Source: Chitinophaga ginsengisoli | GTDB taxonomy: Bacteria; Bacteroidota; Bacteroidia; Chitinophagales; Chitinophagaceae | Assembly: GCF_003014595.1 (NCBI RefSeq) | Contig: NZ_PYGK01000012.1 | Span: 1-64,000 of the forward strand | Length of the DNA: 64,000 nt | Direction: 5' to 3' | Shown: positions 17,451 through 26,068 of the stretch, piece by piece | How the letters are laid out: each line of letters begins with the position of its first letter | Position numbering within the stretch: position 1 is the first letter of the stretch | Notes under the pieces: model-generated | Database searches by the model: none | What the model was told of the DNA's origin: nothing | The model's input: only the letters and a program-made list of their open reading frames with translations | Program-made: the position numbers and the translations under genes

Positions 17451-18245
17451 CTAACGGATAGAGTTGGCTATTTGAACAATAAATACCTCTTCAAGGAAGA
17501 TCAGGAACATAGATACCACCACAGAGATGTTAGCAGCCTTACCCACTCCCTGTGTACCCTGGGTAGCATTATACCCCTGATAACAGCTTACAACACCAAT
17601 TGTAAAACCAAATACCACCGCTTTAACGCCTGTGGTAATAAAGTCGAGGAAGTAAATATTCTTCCAGGCTTCCTGAAAGAAGCTGGTGAAAGAGGTCTGT
17701 TCATTCAGATGAATATCCAGGAAAGAGCCCAGGAGGCCCACAAGGCCCGTATAGGCTACCAGGATGGGAATAGATATGGTGGTGGCCATTACCCTCGTTA
17801 CTACCAGGAACTTAAATGGATTGATCGCAGACACTTCCATGGCGTCTATCTGTTCAGTTACCCGCATGGATGCCAGCTCAGCACCTATACCTGATCCTAC
17901 CTTACCGGCGCAGATCAGAGCCGTTACCAGCGGTGCCAGCGCTCTGATCACAGCGATCGCTATCAGGGAAGGCAACCAGGAAGTAGCCCCAAATTCTGAG
18001 AGTGAAGGCCTGGACTGTTTGGTGAATACAAGACCGGTTATAAATCCCGTCATCGTGATCAGGGCGAGGGATTTATATCCCACCTGATAACACTGACGGA
18101 TTATTTCGCGCGCTTCTATGGGGCGTTTAAAGGCTTCCTTAAAAATCCTGATCAGGAATAAGAAAATGTTGTAAATGTCTTTGAAAAAGCCATCAATACC
18201 CTTTGAGATAACTGGTTTCTCCGGTTGTTCAATATTTGAGTCCAT
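17451..18245 (-). CDS. mlaE: ABC transporter permease, MlaE-type
   Basis: 264 residues with the MlaE permease core. It has several membrane segments and the conserved LICAGKVGSGIGAELASMRVTEQIDAMEVSAINP loop that contacts the ATPase, plus a C-terminal VSMFLIFLEEVFIVQIANSIR. An additional N-terminal extension (residues 1-40) is typical of Bacteroidota homologues. It is the first gene of the mlaEFD operon; a promoter-like TACCTTTG lies about 90 nt upstream. It forms the lipid path through the inner membrane. Confidence 0.93.
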   Translation of the reverse strand: MDSNIEQPEKPVISKGIDGFFKDIYNIFLFLIRIFKEAFKRPIEAREIIRQCYQVGYKSLALITMTGFITGLVFTKQSRPSLSEFGATSWLPSLIAIAVIRALAPLVTALICAGKVGSGIGAELASMRVTEQIDAMEVSAINPFKFLVVTRVMATTISIPILVAYTGLVGLLGSFLDIHLNEQTSFTSFFQEAWKNIYFLDFITTGVKAVVFGFTIGVVSCYQGYNATQGTQGVGKAANISVVVSMFLIFLEEVFIVQIANSIR

Positions 18246-18331
18246 TCGCTGTTTTTAAAGAAATTGCTAATATAAGTAGCCCGGTAGCTGTTTACTAAAT
18301 ACAATTTTAGTTCTCGTTTGTTAAACCGGCG

Positions 18332-18339
18332 CAAAGGTA
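18332..18339 (-). promoter_or_regulatory. Candidate -7 element upstream of mlaE
   Basis: Minus-strand TACCTTTG matches TAnnTTTG exactly. A TTG lies about 22 nt further upstream, which is at the long end of the allowed spacing. The leader would be about 80 nt. Confidence 0.45.
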
Positions 18340-18462
18340 TCAACAATTCACGGTAAAATTCCAAGATACGGACTTATCTGCAATGGGATTGCATATATGA
18401 CTATTTAATAATAAAAATTTAAATGCAGATGTCATGTAAAGGCAGGGGAAAAGGTAGGATAT

Positions 18463-18509
18463 GTAGTCAAAGTTGCACAATGCAAGTCGTTTTGTGCAAC
18501 TTTGACTAC
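18463..18509. repeat. Perfect 18-bp inverted repeat (hairpin)
   Basis: Arms 18463-18480 and 18492-18509 are exact complements (GTAGTCAAAGTTGCACAA and its reverse) around an 11-nt loop. It lies 50 nt after the stop codon of the FAD-oxidase gene. No T-tract follows on the minus strand, so it is either a non-canonical terminator or a small dispersed palindrome. Confidence 0.7.
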
Positions 18510-18558
18510 GGCAGGGATATTGCTTTATCATATTGACAATCAGGAACAATGATACAGA

Positions 18559-20070
18559 TCAGGCCAGCTGATCTATCCCCCATTGCTTCATGATATTATT
18601 GCTGAAAATCTTTGCTACAGCGGGTTCAATGATCCTCGACCTGGCTAAGAGGAACTTATCAAGGCTGTTACCATACATCCTGCGAAGCCGGTCGGGGCCA
18701 ATGGTGCTCATTTTACCCCAGTGGAACGTATAAGGAATGTTCAGCTGTTCCAGTTTATTCCATACCGCATCATAGAAACCCTGTGTCTCCGGAGAGAGGA
18801 CGGCATCCAATTCCAGCACACAGGTAACCGGTGCAAAGCGGGTGAACGCCATCGTAGCAGGAGACGATTTTACAAAGCGGAAAGCAAATAGTCCTACAAA
18901 TGGACCTGCCGATTCATTCATCTCCATCAGTACATTCACTACCTGCTCTACAGCCGGCAACGGTAACCCGATAGCGGCGCTGGCCAGTTTGCCATGTAAA
19001 GTGGTATTGTTAAAGATCTCACTCAGCCTGCCGAACTGTTTCTCATGCAGGTTGAGGCTTCCTGCCAGTACCTTATTCACCATCACCGGCACCAGTCCGG
19101 GTATTACCCCTGCCAGTTTTCCTATGAAGCAGGGCGCATCATCTCCCGGGCCTATTCCCGCCGCATTGGCTGTTGGCGGCGTATAATCACTGCGGTACGG
19201 ACGTTTATACATGGCGGTCATGTAGGCCCCGTTTTTCATGTCGTACGGATTGATCAGGACCTGCATATGAAAGGGCCTCACACCCGGATAAGGCAGCATG
19301 GGATTGCTGAAGTCCAGTGTTTTCATCTGCCGGATCAATGCATCGTCATAGGGCACACGGCGCTGGTAAGATTCCAGCAGAAAATCATCTTCCGCCTCTA
19401 TCAACGCACCATGTATGAAGCCCATGGCACCGATACCTACCAGCGCAGCATTAAATACCTCATCATCACGTAATAAGGTAGCACCCAGTTTGTCCGGGAA
19501 GGTATCTGCCATAACAGGGTAAGACGAGCGCTCCAGCCAGATATGGCTATCCGGACCCGTAATGATGTGCAACGCCACTACGCTTTCCTGTATGGCACCA
19601 AAGTCCAGCGCGGCACCATGAGTGCCTGTGGCAATGGCGCCCGCAATGGTTTGTCCGTTACTGGCGCCGCTGGCAGAAAGGGACTGCCCACGGTCGTGCA
19701 GGTGTTTACTCAGCTCCCATACCCTGTTGCCACACTGTGCCATACATAGATATTTGGGGTCACGGGTATATTTTGGAGACACACTTTCTGCCGATACCGT
19801 AAAACGGATGTTCAGTGGCTTTGTATTAAGAATGATACCATTAGTGGCTGCTATCGGGCTAAACGACCAGCTGCCGCCCAATGCCCGCAACGGGGTATTG
19901 GTCTGTATTGCATCTTTGATGATCTGCTGTATGCCCTTGGTGGTATCGTTATAGATATCCAGTCCATTACCAGTTGTCTCATTGGCAAGATCATAGAGAT
20001 CTTTTATGGGCTGGGAGAACGTACTATGCTCGTTTTGCCAGTTAAAGGCGCCGTTTTTAATAATTTTCAT
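18559..20070 (-). CDS. FAD-linked oxidase, aldonolactone oxidase-like (PCMH-type FAD domain)
   Basis: 503 residues. The FAD-binding PCMH domain occupies about 45-225. It has LRALGGSWSFSPIAATNGIILNT and SASGASNGQTIAGAIATGTHG (GTHG at 149-152), the patterns of D-arabinono-1,4-lactone / L-gulonolactone oxidases and related sugar oxidases. The C-terminal half includes FHWGKMSTIGPDRLRRMYG, similar to the HWGK region near the active site of that family. No signal peptide is visible. It lies 36 bp downstream of a small lipoprotein gene. The substrate (a sugar, lactone or alcohol) cannot be determined from sequence. Confidence 0.85.
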   Translation of the reverse strand: MKIIKNGAFNWQNEHSTFSQPIKDLYDLANETTGNGLDIYNDTTKGIQQIIKDAIQTNTPLRALGGSWSFSPIAATNGIILNTKPLNIRFTVSAESVSPKYTRDPKYLCMAQCGNRVWELSKHLHDRGQSLSASGASNGQTIAGAIATGTHGAALDFGAIQESVVALHIITGPDSHIWLERSSYPVMADTFPDKLGATLLRDDEVFNAALVGIGAMGFIHGALIEAEDDFLLESYQRRVPYDDALIRQMKTLDFSNPMLPYPGVRPFHMQVLINPYDMKNGAYMTAMYKRPYRSDYTPPTANAAGIGPGDDAPCFIGKLAGVIPGLVPVMVNKVLAGSLNLHEKQFGRLSEIFNNTTLHGKLASAAIGLPLPAVEQVVNVLMEMNESAGPFVGLFAFRFVKSSPATMAFTRFAPVTCVLELDAVLSPETQGFYDAVWNKLEQLNIPYTFHWGKMSTIGPDRLRRMYGNSLDKFLLARSRIIEPAVAKIFSNNIMKQWGIDQLA

Positions 20071-20106
20071 AGTGGATCAGTGTTGGGGTAAAAGAAAGCT
20101 TACAAA

Positions 20107-20460
20107 TTACAGCGGATTTGTCTGAGGCTGACATGGTGTAGCACACTTCCATTCCAGCGATAGCGGGCAATAGATCCCAAGTGTGCAGACCGTTAAGAGG
20201 GCATTTCCAAAGTTGTTCTTTATACGGACTTCCGCCATACCGTTTACGCCCAGCGAATCGCATATGGGCGTATGAATGATCTGCGGTTTATTAAGTAATC
20301 CCCAGAACAGGCTGTAAGTCCTGATCTTATTCATGGGAGTAACACCGGTGGAAGGAAGCGCATGAGTAGCAACGCGATAGGAATAACAGCTACTGGCGCA
20401 TAATACCATGACGGTCAATATACCAGTCATGGCAAGATTTTGGAATTTGGGGCAACGCAT
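20107..20460 (-). CDS. Small Bor-like lipoprotein
   Basis: With the ATG at 20460 the protein has 117 residues and a lipoprotein signal ending MVLCASSC (Cys28). The mature part contains RTYSLFWGLLNKPQIIHTPICDSLGVNGMAEVRIKNNFGNALLTVCTLGIYCPLSLEWKC. The spacing of the FWGL, (V/T)xxxxNFxxxLLxxxTLGIYxP and terminal cysteine elements resembles the Bor/Iss outer-membrane lipoprotein family, which is mostly known from enterobacteria and lambda. The resemblance is by eye and moderate. The next gene starts 36 bp downstream, suggesting cotranscription with the FAD oxidase. Confidence 0.6.
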   Translation of the reverse strand: MRCPKFQNLAMTGILTVMVLCASSCYSYRVATHALPSTGVTPMNKIRTYSLFWGLLNKPQIIHTPICDSLGVNGMAEVRIKNNFGNALLTVCTLGIYCPLSLEWKCATPCQPQTNPL

Positions 20461-20515
20461 AGCAATATTTTCTACTAAAATAAGAAATAAAGGGGGGGAA
20501 AAGAACATATACAAC

Positions 20516-20546
20516 GCGGCCGTTTCAGTTTCCCTGAAACGGCCGC
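20516..20546 (-). terminator. Terminator after the siderophore-receptor gene
   Basis: A perfect 13-bp stem (GCGGCCGTTTCAG / CTGAAACGGCCGC) with a 5-nt loop lies 18 nt beyond the receptor stop codon. A moderately T-rich tail follows on the minus strand. Confidence 0.8.
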
Positions 20547-20564
20547 TTCTATGGTATAAATACC

Positions 20565-22946
20565 TTAAAACTTCAATGCCACACTACCCATAAAACGTGC
20601 AGGCGCCTGCGGTGTCAGCCTTACTGACCAGGCCTGCTCACTGGTCAGGTTATCTACCTTAAAACTAACCCTGAACTTAGGCTGATCATAGAAGACACTC
20701 GCATCAAACATCGCATATGATGGTATGATCACTTTTGCCGTCTTCGTATTGGTCTGATAAGAGGAACTACCAGTATTGCCACCAGCACCCAGCCCCAGGC
20801 CCTTCATCTTCCCGGTCGGAATACGGTAACTGATCCAGAAATTGAACATCTTATCCGGTCCGGATAATGCCGGTCGCAGTCCCTGTACGGTAGAATCAGC
20901 CTTTGTATACTTACTGTCGTTGTAAGCAAAGCCTGCAACGATATTCAGTCCCGGTAAGGGATTGGCAGTGATATCCACTTCCACTCCTTTGCTCAGCTGC
21001 GTGCCATCCTGAATGGAATAATTGATATCGTTCGGGTCCAGGCGTAAAACATTGGACACCTGGATATCATAATAACTAATAGTACCCACCAGCTTGTGAT
21101 CCCATACATCTCCCTTCACACCAAATTCAAGCTGTTCGGCATGCTCCGGTTTAAATGGCGTACCATCTGCCGCACTACCACTTTTATTGAAAAAGCCGCT
21201 CATGTAATTACCAAATAATGAAACACGGTCTTTCACTACTTCATACACCAACCCTGACTTATGTGATAAGGCGGTCTGTGAATAAGGTCCTGCCTGTACG
21301 CCGCCAGCACCCAGACCGCCGGAGGTCTGTCCTGTTGTAATGTTATAAACACCTTTATACTTATAGTGATCTACCCGCAGGCTTGCCATTACCAATAAAC
21401 GGTCTGTGATATTGAATACATCAGATGCATAGGCGGCATAAGTATCATCTCCATTGGTTTCCTTACGCAGCGTTCCTCCAGTGGTAAGAGAGTCTATCTT
21501 AAAACGGCTGATGCGGTAACTGGCGGGCGGATTAATAAAATTGATGGTGGGCGTGTTATTCACCGTCACCCTGTCGAAATCATTGTAATTATTATAATAA
21601 TCCAATCCCACTACCATACGGTTGCGGAAATCGCCTATTTTAAAGTCCCCGATAAAATTCTGCTGTATATCCGTTGCAATAAAATTAGTATACCCTGCAA
21701 TCACCTGCGCACGAAGCGTAGTATCTGAACGTCCGTTCAGTGCGGTGATATAACCATTGATAGATGAACGCGCTCTTGAAACGATGGTCTGGGAAGTCCA
21801 TTTATCAGAGATTTTATAGTTCATCTGAGCGAAGATATTCAACATCTGGGTCTGGTATGCCAGATCATTACTCAGGAACGTCTTCTTATAGGGGAACTTC
21901 ATATCTACAATAGACTGGGTCTTATTGCTGCCGGTATAAGGATTGAAGCGTACTACAGAGGTACCTTTTGCCTGGCCGAATTCCACATCCAGGAGCAAGG
22001 AGAGCCTGTCTGTGATCTGATAGGAGAAACTGGGTGCAAGACTGATGTTATTCGTAAAGCCTACGTCCTGGAAACTCTTCTCAAAAGTGGTAGCTGCATT
22101 TAAACGGAATAAGGCTGTTTTATCCGCATTCACCGGGGTGTTCAGATCCACCGTAAGGCGATTGAAATTCCAACTGCCCCCGGAGTAAGACACTTCTCCT
22201 CCAAAAGCATTATAAGGTTTCTTGGTAACACGGTTATATAATCCACCATAGCTACTTGAAATACTGGTACCGAACAAAGTGGTAGATGGACCCTTGATCA
22301 CCTCGATACGCTCCAGGTTCACCGGGTCGATCGATGAAAAAGCTGCGCCGGCTACCCCATTTCTGGCATTAGGTTCTGTTTCGAAACCACGGGAACGGAA
22401 GGTAACACGCCCCTGGTTCGCCAGCATGGGAATACCTGCTCCCGGTACATTCTTGGAAATACTTCCCAGGTCCACCGCCATCTGCTCCTTGAACAGCTCT
22501 TTAGGAACAGTGGTATATACCTGTGGATTCTCCAGGTTTTTTAATGGCAGACGGGCAATATGTACACTCTCTTTCTGAGAGAACCTGTTCACAGTTCCGG
22601 ATATGGTCACCTCCTGCAGGGAAAGGATATTCTCCTCTGTTAACCTGAAATTGACAGTCACTGTTTCATTGGCCTTTACATCCACAGCAATATCCTGCTC
22701 CTTCAGCCCCAGCATCTGGATGCGGACGGTATAATGACCAGGAATGATATTGCCCATCTCAAAATCTCCCTTCGTATCTGTAAGTGTATTCTTATGCAGT
22801 TCTACCAGGGAGACAGACACCCTTTCAATCGGCTCATTTGCTACAGAAGTAATACGACCGGCAACAACACCAGTGTTACTTTGAGCAATGACATGCCCGA
22901 AACCGGCAGATAGCACTAAAATAAAAAACAGTAACCTTTTTAACAT
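20565..22946 (-). CDS. TonB-dependent siderophore-type receptor
   Basis: 793 residues: signal peptide (cleaved near VIAQ, residue 22), a carboxypeptidase-regulatory-like N-terminal domain (about 25-110), and a plug (RLPLKNLENPQVYTTVPKELFKEQ, NVPGAG, RGFETEPNARNG, DPVNLERIEVIKGPSTTLFGTS). A 22-strand barrel ends in ARFMGSVALKF. The plug signature matches FhuA/FpvA-type siderophore receptors rather than SusC. No SusD partner is present. A small membrane protein, a TPR protein and a LytTR/histidine-kinase pair follow on the same strand upstream. The ligand is probably a ferric siderophore, but this is inferred from family resemblance. Confidence 0.9.
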   Translation of the reverse strand: MLKRLLFFILVLSAGFGHVIAQSNTGVVAGRITSVANEPIERVSVSLVELHKNTLTDTKGDFEMGNIIPGHYTVRIQMLGLKEQDIAVDVKANETVTVNFRLTEENILSLQEVTISGTVNRFSQKESVHIARLPLKNLENPQVYTTVPKELFKEQMAVDLGSISKNVPGAGIPMLANQGRVTFRSRGFETEPNARNGVAGAAFSSIDPVNLERIEVIKGPSTTLFGTSISSSYGGLYNRVTKKPYNAFGGEVSYSGGSWNFNRLTVDLNTPVNADKTALFRLNAATTFEKSFQDVGFTNNISLAPSFSYQITDRLSLLLDVEFGQAKGTSVVRFNPYTGSNKTQSIVDMKFPYKKTFLSNDLAYQTQMLNIFAQMNYKISDKWTSQTIVSRARSSINGYITALNGRSDTTLRAQVIAGYTNFIATDIQQNFIGDFKIGDFRNRMVVGLDYYNNYNDFDRVTVNNTPTINFINPPASYRISRFKIDSLTTGGTLRKETNGDDTYAAYASDVFNITDRLLVMASLRVDHYKYKGVYNITTGQTSGGLGAGGVQAGPYSQTALSHKSGLVYEVVKDRVSLFGNYMSGFFNKSGSAADGTPFKPEHAEQLEFGVKGDVWDHKLVGTISYYDIQVSNVLRLDPNDINYSIQDGTQLSKGVEVDITANPLPGLNIVAGFAYNDSKYTKADSTVQGLRPALSGPDKMFNFWISYRIPTGKMKGLGLGAGGNTGSSSYQTNTKTAKVIIPSYAMFDASVFYDQPKFRVSFKVDNLTSEQAWSVRLTPQAPARFMGSVALKF

Positions 22947-23126
22947 AAAGTATAGTTTATGAAGCTATTAGATTGCACAACATGACAATATTCCCTACGC
23001 TACATGGTTGTTTGCATTCCTTTGAAATTGTCCCTTGCTATTTTTTGCCCCGCAAAGTTGACATTAAGGTTTGAAAAAGGATACTCGAATCGGGAAAAAG
23101 ATTTCACAGATATGGAATAATATATA

Positions 23127-23165
23127 GCACAAAAAGAGCAGCCGGACAATATATCGCCCGGCTGC
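23127..23165 (-). terminator. Rho-independent terminator after the small membrane protein gene
   Basis: On the minus strand, GCAGCCGG pairs with CCGGCTGC (arms 23165-23158 and 23145-23138), and TCTTTTTGTG follows. It lies 21 nt after the stop codon. Confidence 0.85.
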
Positions 23166-23186
23166 ATACACCAGTCCCTTTGGCAA

Positions 23187-23435
23187 CTACCTTCCATATC
23201 TTTCTATCTGCTCCTGATGCTCACGGTCTCTGAAACATCCCCGTCCATCCCGGAAGGCAACACGCATGGCCAGCATATTCGCTGCAATGAACAACACGAT
23301 CACCAATATAGCAGCTACCTTACTCAAACTTGTCAGTAACGGCTTCTTCGAAAATCCTCCGAAAATATACCCGATAATGAACACCATACAGGTAACAAAC
23401 AGTATCCGTATGATGATAAAAAATGCGACTCCCAT
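23187..23435 (-). CDS. Small two-helix membrane protein
   Basis: 82 residues with two hydrophobic segments (about 4-27 and 40-57) separated by GGFSKKPLLTSLSK, and a charged C-terminal tail (FRDGRGCFRDREHQEQIERYGR). No family is recognised. It lies 12 bp downstream of the TPR-protein gene on the same strand and ends at a clear terminator, so it is almost certainly expressed as the second gene of that two-gene unit. Confidence 0.7.
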   Translation of the reverse strand: MGVAFFIIIRILFVTCMVFIIGYIFGGFSKKPLLTSLSKVAAILVIVLFIAANMLAMRVAFRDGRGCFRDREHQEQIERYGR

Positions 23436-23447
23436 ATGTTTACAGTT

Positions 23448-24095
23448 TTATTTGTAATGACTTAATAGTTCCAGATTCTCCGCCTTCCCCCAGTGAGGTG
23501 CAGTACCTGCAGTAACGTGCTGTAGCTTTGCAAGACTCTCACTGGCCAGTTGTTTAGCCAGGTTTTTATCTCCGCCCCACATCCCGGGTGTGTAGTACTT
23601 TATCAATGCCTCTACATACATTGCTCTTGGGTTTTGCGGATTCAGTTCTTTTGCTTTCTGCAGATACTGTCCTGATAACATTCCAAACTTTCTCCCATAT
23701 CTCATAGGACTGATGAATATACGGGTACGATACACCATGCTTATCACCGTATACAATTCCGAAAGCTCCCTTTGCTGAGTAACAGTATCCAGCAGCGATC
23801 TGGCTTTCAACGCCTGTTCTTCACCTCGCTTACTGTAAGGTTCAATGCGCTCTCCACTATCCCGGTAAAGGAACCCGATCTTTGCGTTACAGTAGGCGGC
23901 ATAATAGTAAGGCAGCCAATCTGCCTTCCGGGCAGCAATCCCGGAGAATTCCCTTTCCAGCGCCTCATAATCTGCCACGCTGGAGGCCTTATCCAGTCTG
24001 ATGACTGCGTTTTGTAGTTCGTTGCCGGCAGACTGTGAGAAGCTGGTGTAATAACACAATAGCAGCACCAGCATGGATAACATTATTTTCTTCAT
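23448..24095 (-). CDS. Exported TPR-like protein of unknown function
   Basis: 215 residues with a signal peptide (MKKIMLSMLVLLLCYYTSFSQ). The mature part is helical with TPR-like pairs (ALKARSLLDTVTQQRELSELYTVISMVYRTR, GQYLQKAKELNPQNPRAMYVEALIKYYTPGMWGGD). Conserved small-protein homologues of this type occur beside TonB receptors in Bacteroidota, as here. The frame extends to a TTG at 24134, but that codon belongs to a TAGCTTTG promoter element, so the ATG at 24095 is used. It is expected in the periplasm. The function is unknown. Confidence 0.8.
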   Translation of the reverse strand: MKKIMLSMLVLLLCYYTSFSQSAGNELQNAVIRLDKASSVADYEALEREFSGIAARKADWLPYYYAAYCNAKIGFLYRDSGERIEPYSKRGEEQALKARSLLDTVTQQRELSELYTVISMVYRTRIFISPMRYGRKFGMLSGQYLQKAKELNPQNPRAMYVEALIKYYTPGMWGGDKNLAKQLASESLAKLQHVTAGTAPHWGKAENLELLSHYK

Positions 24096-24131
24096 GTTCT
24101 TTCTTTTTTGGTTACCTGTAGTATTTACAAG

Positions 24132-24139
24132 CAAAGCTA
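24132..24139 (-). promoter_or_regulatory. -7 element for the TPR-protein gene
   Basis: Minus-strand TAGCTTTG matches TAnnTTTG exactly, 36 nt before the ATG at 24095. No clear -33 TTG is seen, which may mean an activator is needed. Confidence 0.6.
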
Positions 24140-24217
24140 GGTGCTTATGCAGCGCGGCGTTTTATAGCGTAGATAATAAGGGAAAGTGTTACGACAAAAC
24201 GGGAAAATGGGTGTGGG

Positions 24218-24919
24218 TTAGCCTTTGGATAAATTAAGTATGCGGGTTACATTCTCTTTATAGAACTCACTGACAGGTATTTCCTTGTCACCGATCACAA
24301 CAAGATCTCTTTTAACAGCAGTGATCTTCTTCGCCGCCACAAGGAAAGATTTATGCGTGCGTATAAATGCCGGCGGGGGCAGTTTCTCCTCCATGGCTTT
24401 CATGGTCATGCGGGTGAGCACAGGCTTCGTGGAAGATGAAAGGTAAATTTTAATATAGTCCTTCAACCCTTCTATATACTCAATATCTGCTACAACAATC
24501 TTCACCTGTACATACTCCACATACACAAAGAAGTCTTTAGGCGTTTCAGCTACTTTATGTTGCAGGCGGAATAATTCATACGCATGATTACAGGCCTTCA
24601 GAAAACGTTCAAAGCTAAAGGGCTTTAACAGGTAATCTACCACCCGCAGTTCAAAACCCTCCAGGGCGTACTGTTCGTAGGCCGTCACCAGTATGACCAT
24701 CGGCGGTTGTGACAGCGATCTTAAAAACTGTAGCCCCGTGAGTTTGGGCATCTGTATATCCAGGAAGATGAGATCTACCGGTTCCTGCTGCATTACCTCC
24801 ATTGCCTCTATAGCGTTCTTACATGTTTTTACAAGCTGCAGGAAAGGCACCTGCCGGATGCTGTCTTCCAGCAATTCCCGCACCAGCAGTTCATCATCTA
24901 TGGCAATACAACGCATCAT
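24218..24919 (-). CDS. LytTR-family response regulator
   Basis: 233 residues. An N-terminal receiver domain carries the acidic pair IDDE and phosphoacceptor Asp54 (IFLDIQMP), and Lys in LLKPF. A C-terminal LytTR DNA-binding domain (about 135-230) contains IEYIEGLKDYIKIYL and FIRTHKSFLVAAKKI. Its ATG overlaps the stop codon of the kinase gene (ATGA), so the two are translationally coupled. A second Met one codon later is an equally good start. Its targets are likely nearby, for example the TPR/membrane-protein unit or the TonB receptor, but no shared site was found. Confidence 0.94.
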   Translation of the reverse strand: MMRCIAIDDELLVRELLEDSIRQVPFLQLVKTCKNAIEAMEVMQQEPVDLIFLDIQMPKLTGLQFLRSLSQPPMVILVTAYEQYALEGFELRVVDYLLKPFSFERFLKACNHAYELFRLQHKVAETPKDFFVYVEYVQVKIVVADIEYIEGLKDYIKIYLSSSTKPVLTRMTMKAMEEKLPPPAFIRTHKSFLVAAKKITAVKRDLVVIGDKEIPVSEFYKENVTRILNLSKG

Positions 24920-25944
24920 GTAAGCACCAAAGTTAAAGTAATATGGAATATACCATTTTCGTCCCGGATCAGCAATGTATGCTTATGCCTGTAGAGCAGG
25001 TCCAGCCGCGTTCTTACATTGGATAAGCCGATACCGGAATTCTCATCCTTCCCTGTGACAGTGTCGGCATCAAACCTGTTCATTACATCAAAAGTAAGCT
25101 GCCCCTCCTTTACCGATAGCTGAATATCTATCTGCGGATCTGACAGGTAATTCACACCATGCTTAAATGCATTTTCCACAAAGGGGATCAGCAACATGGG
25201 CTCTATGGTATAGTACTCCGTTTCGGCTTCCGTTTCCATCATCACAGTCACCACTACTTCACTACCAAAACGTAATTTCTGTAACTCTATATAACTCTTC
25301 AGGTATTCAATTTCTTTGACTACGGATACCTTCCGGCCCTGCGTATCATACAGCATATAACGCATCAGCTCTGACAACATAATAAGGGAAGATTCCAGCT
25401 GATCTGATTTCTTCCTGGCCAATGAAACCAGGTTGGTCAGCACGTTAAACAGGAAATGAGGACTGATCTGCGAACGAAGGAATTTCAACTCTGTAGACAG
25501 CTGTTCCGTCCGTCTTTTCTCCTTTTCTTTCTCGAACCGGATCTTATCTGCCACCCTGCGGTAAATGACGCTGACAAAGAATATTCCTACGGAAGGCCCA
25601 AAGATGAATTTGTAGGCCGTCATATCCTTCAATACATCCGGGAACCAGAAAGCCAGTATATGATACTTCAGCTGGAACGACGCGAACAGGAGCAGCATGG
25701 CAGCAGGAATGTACAGCCACCAGTATTGCCGGTTCCACAGCCGGGGATAAAAAAAGAACGCATTACTGTAAAAAATGCCCATATGTATAAACCCGGATAT
25801 CGTGAAGAACAAACCGGGTATGGGACCTAACTTATAGTCGTTGGCGGAAGTAGAAACGAGATAGGGCAAAAACAGTAACATGGCCCAGATAAGGGCATGA
25901 ATTCCACCTTCTGTCAATGCATATTTATTACGTATTACCTTCAT
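24916..25944 (-). CDS. Membrane sensor histidine kinase (LytS/YehU-type, His_kinase domain)
   Basis: 342 residues with four membrane segments in the first 130 residues. A short coiled coil (EKEKEKRRTEQL) leads to the His_kinase domain with phosphoacceptor His163 in QISPHFLFN, and the ATPase domain has ENAFKHG and GIGLSNVRTRLDLLY. It has no large periplasmic sensor domain, so it probably senses a signal within the membrane. The frame extends to a TTG at 25959 inside a TACTTTTG promoter element, so the ATG at 25944 is used. It is paired with the LytTR regulator by overlap. Confidence 0.93.
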   Translation of the reverse strand: MKVIRNKYALTEGGIHALIWAMLLFLPYLVSTSANDYKLGPIPGLFFTISGFIHMGIFYSNAFFFYPRLWNRQYWWLYIPAAMLLLFASFQLKYHILAFWFPDVLKDMTAYKFIFGPSVGIFFVSVIYRRVADKIRFEKEKEKRRTEQLSTELKFLRSQISPHFLFNVLTNLVSLARKKSDQLESSLIMLSELMRYMLYDTQGRKVSVVKEIEYLKSYIELQKLRFGSEVVVTVMMETEAETEYYTIEPMLLIPFVENAFKHGVNYLSDPQIDIQLSVKEGQLTFDVMNRFDADTVTGKDENSGIGLSNVRTRLDLLYRHKHTLLIRDENGIFHITLTLVLT

Positions 25945-25956
25945 TGCTAATAGTAA

Positions 25957-25964
25957 CAAAAGTA
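25957..25964 (-). promoter_or_regulatory. -7 element for the histidine kinase / LytTR operon
   Basis: Minus-strand TACTTTTG is an exact TAnnTTTG match. The ATG lies only 12 nt downstream, giving a very short leader. Confidence 0.6.
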
Positions 25965-26068
25965 GCCATTTTAACAGCTATTTAACGAAGGCGTAGACAA
26001 AACGGGGATATGTGTAGACTAAGATTACCTGCTATCCCGTATCTTCGCGTCATAATCATCCATTAGCA

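Larger units (their letters stand above)
18246..18558. other. Intergenic stretch between mlaE and the FAD-oxidase gene
   Basis: It holds a promoter-like box for mlaE (18332-18339) and a perfect 18-bp-arm hairpin (18463-18509). Short open frames here have no recognisable features and no credible start context, so no gene is called. Confidence 0.6.

Noticed and set aside
18340..18549. Small open frame (69 codons) on the minus strand between mlaE and the FAD-oxidase gene
   Set aside because: It contains the 18-bp hairpin, has no recognisable domain or ribosome-binding context, and its composition is unlike the neighbouring genes.
23448..24134. TTG start for the TPR protein giving an MLVNT leader
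   Set aside because: The TTG is part of a TAGCTTTG promoter box, and the ATG at 24095 gives a normal signal peptide.
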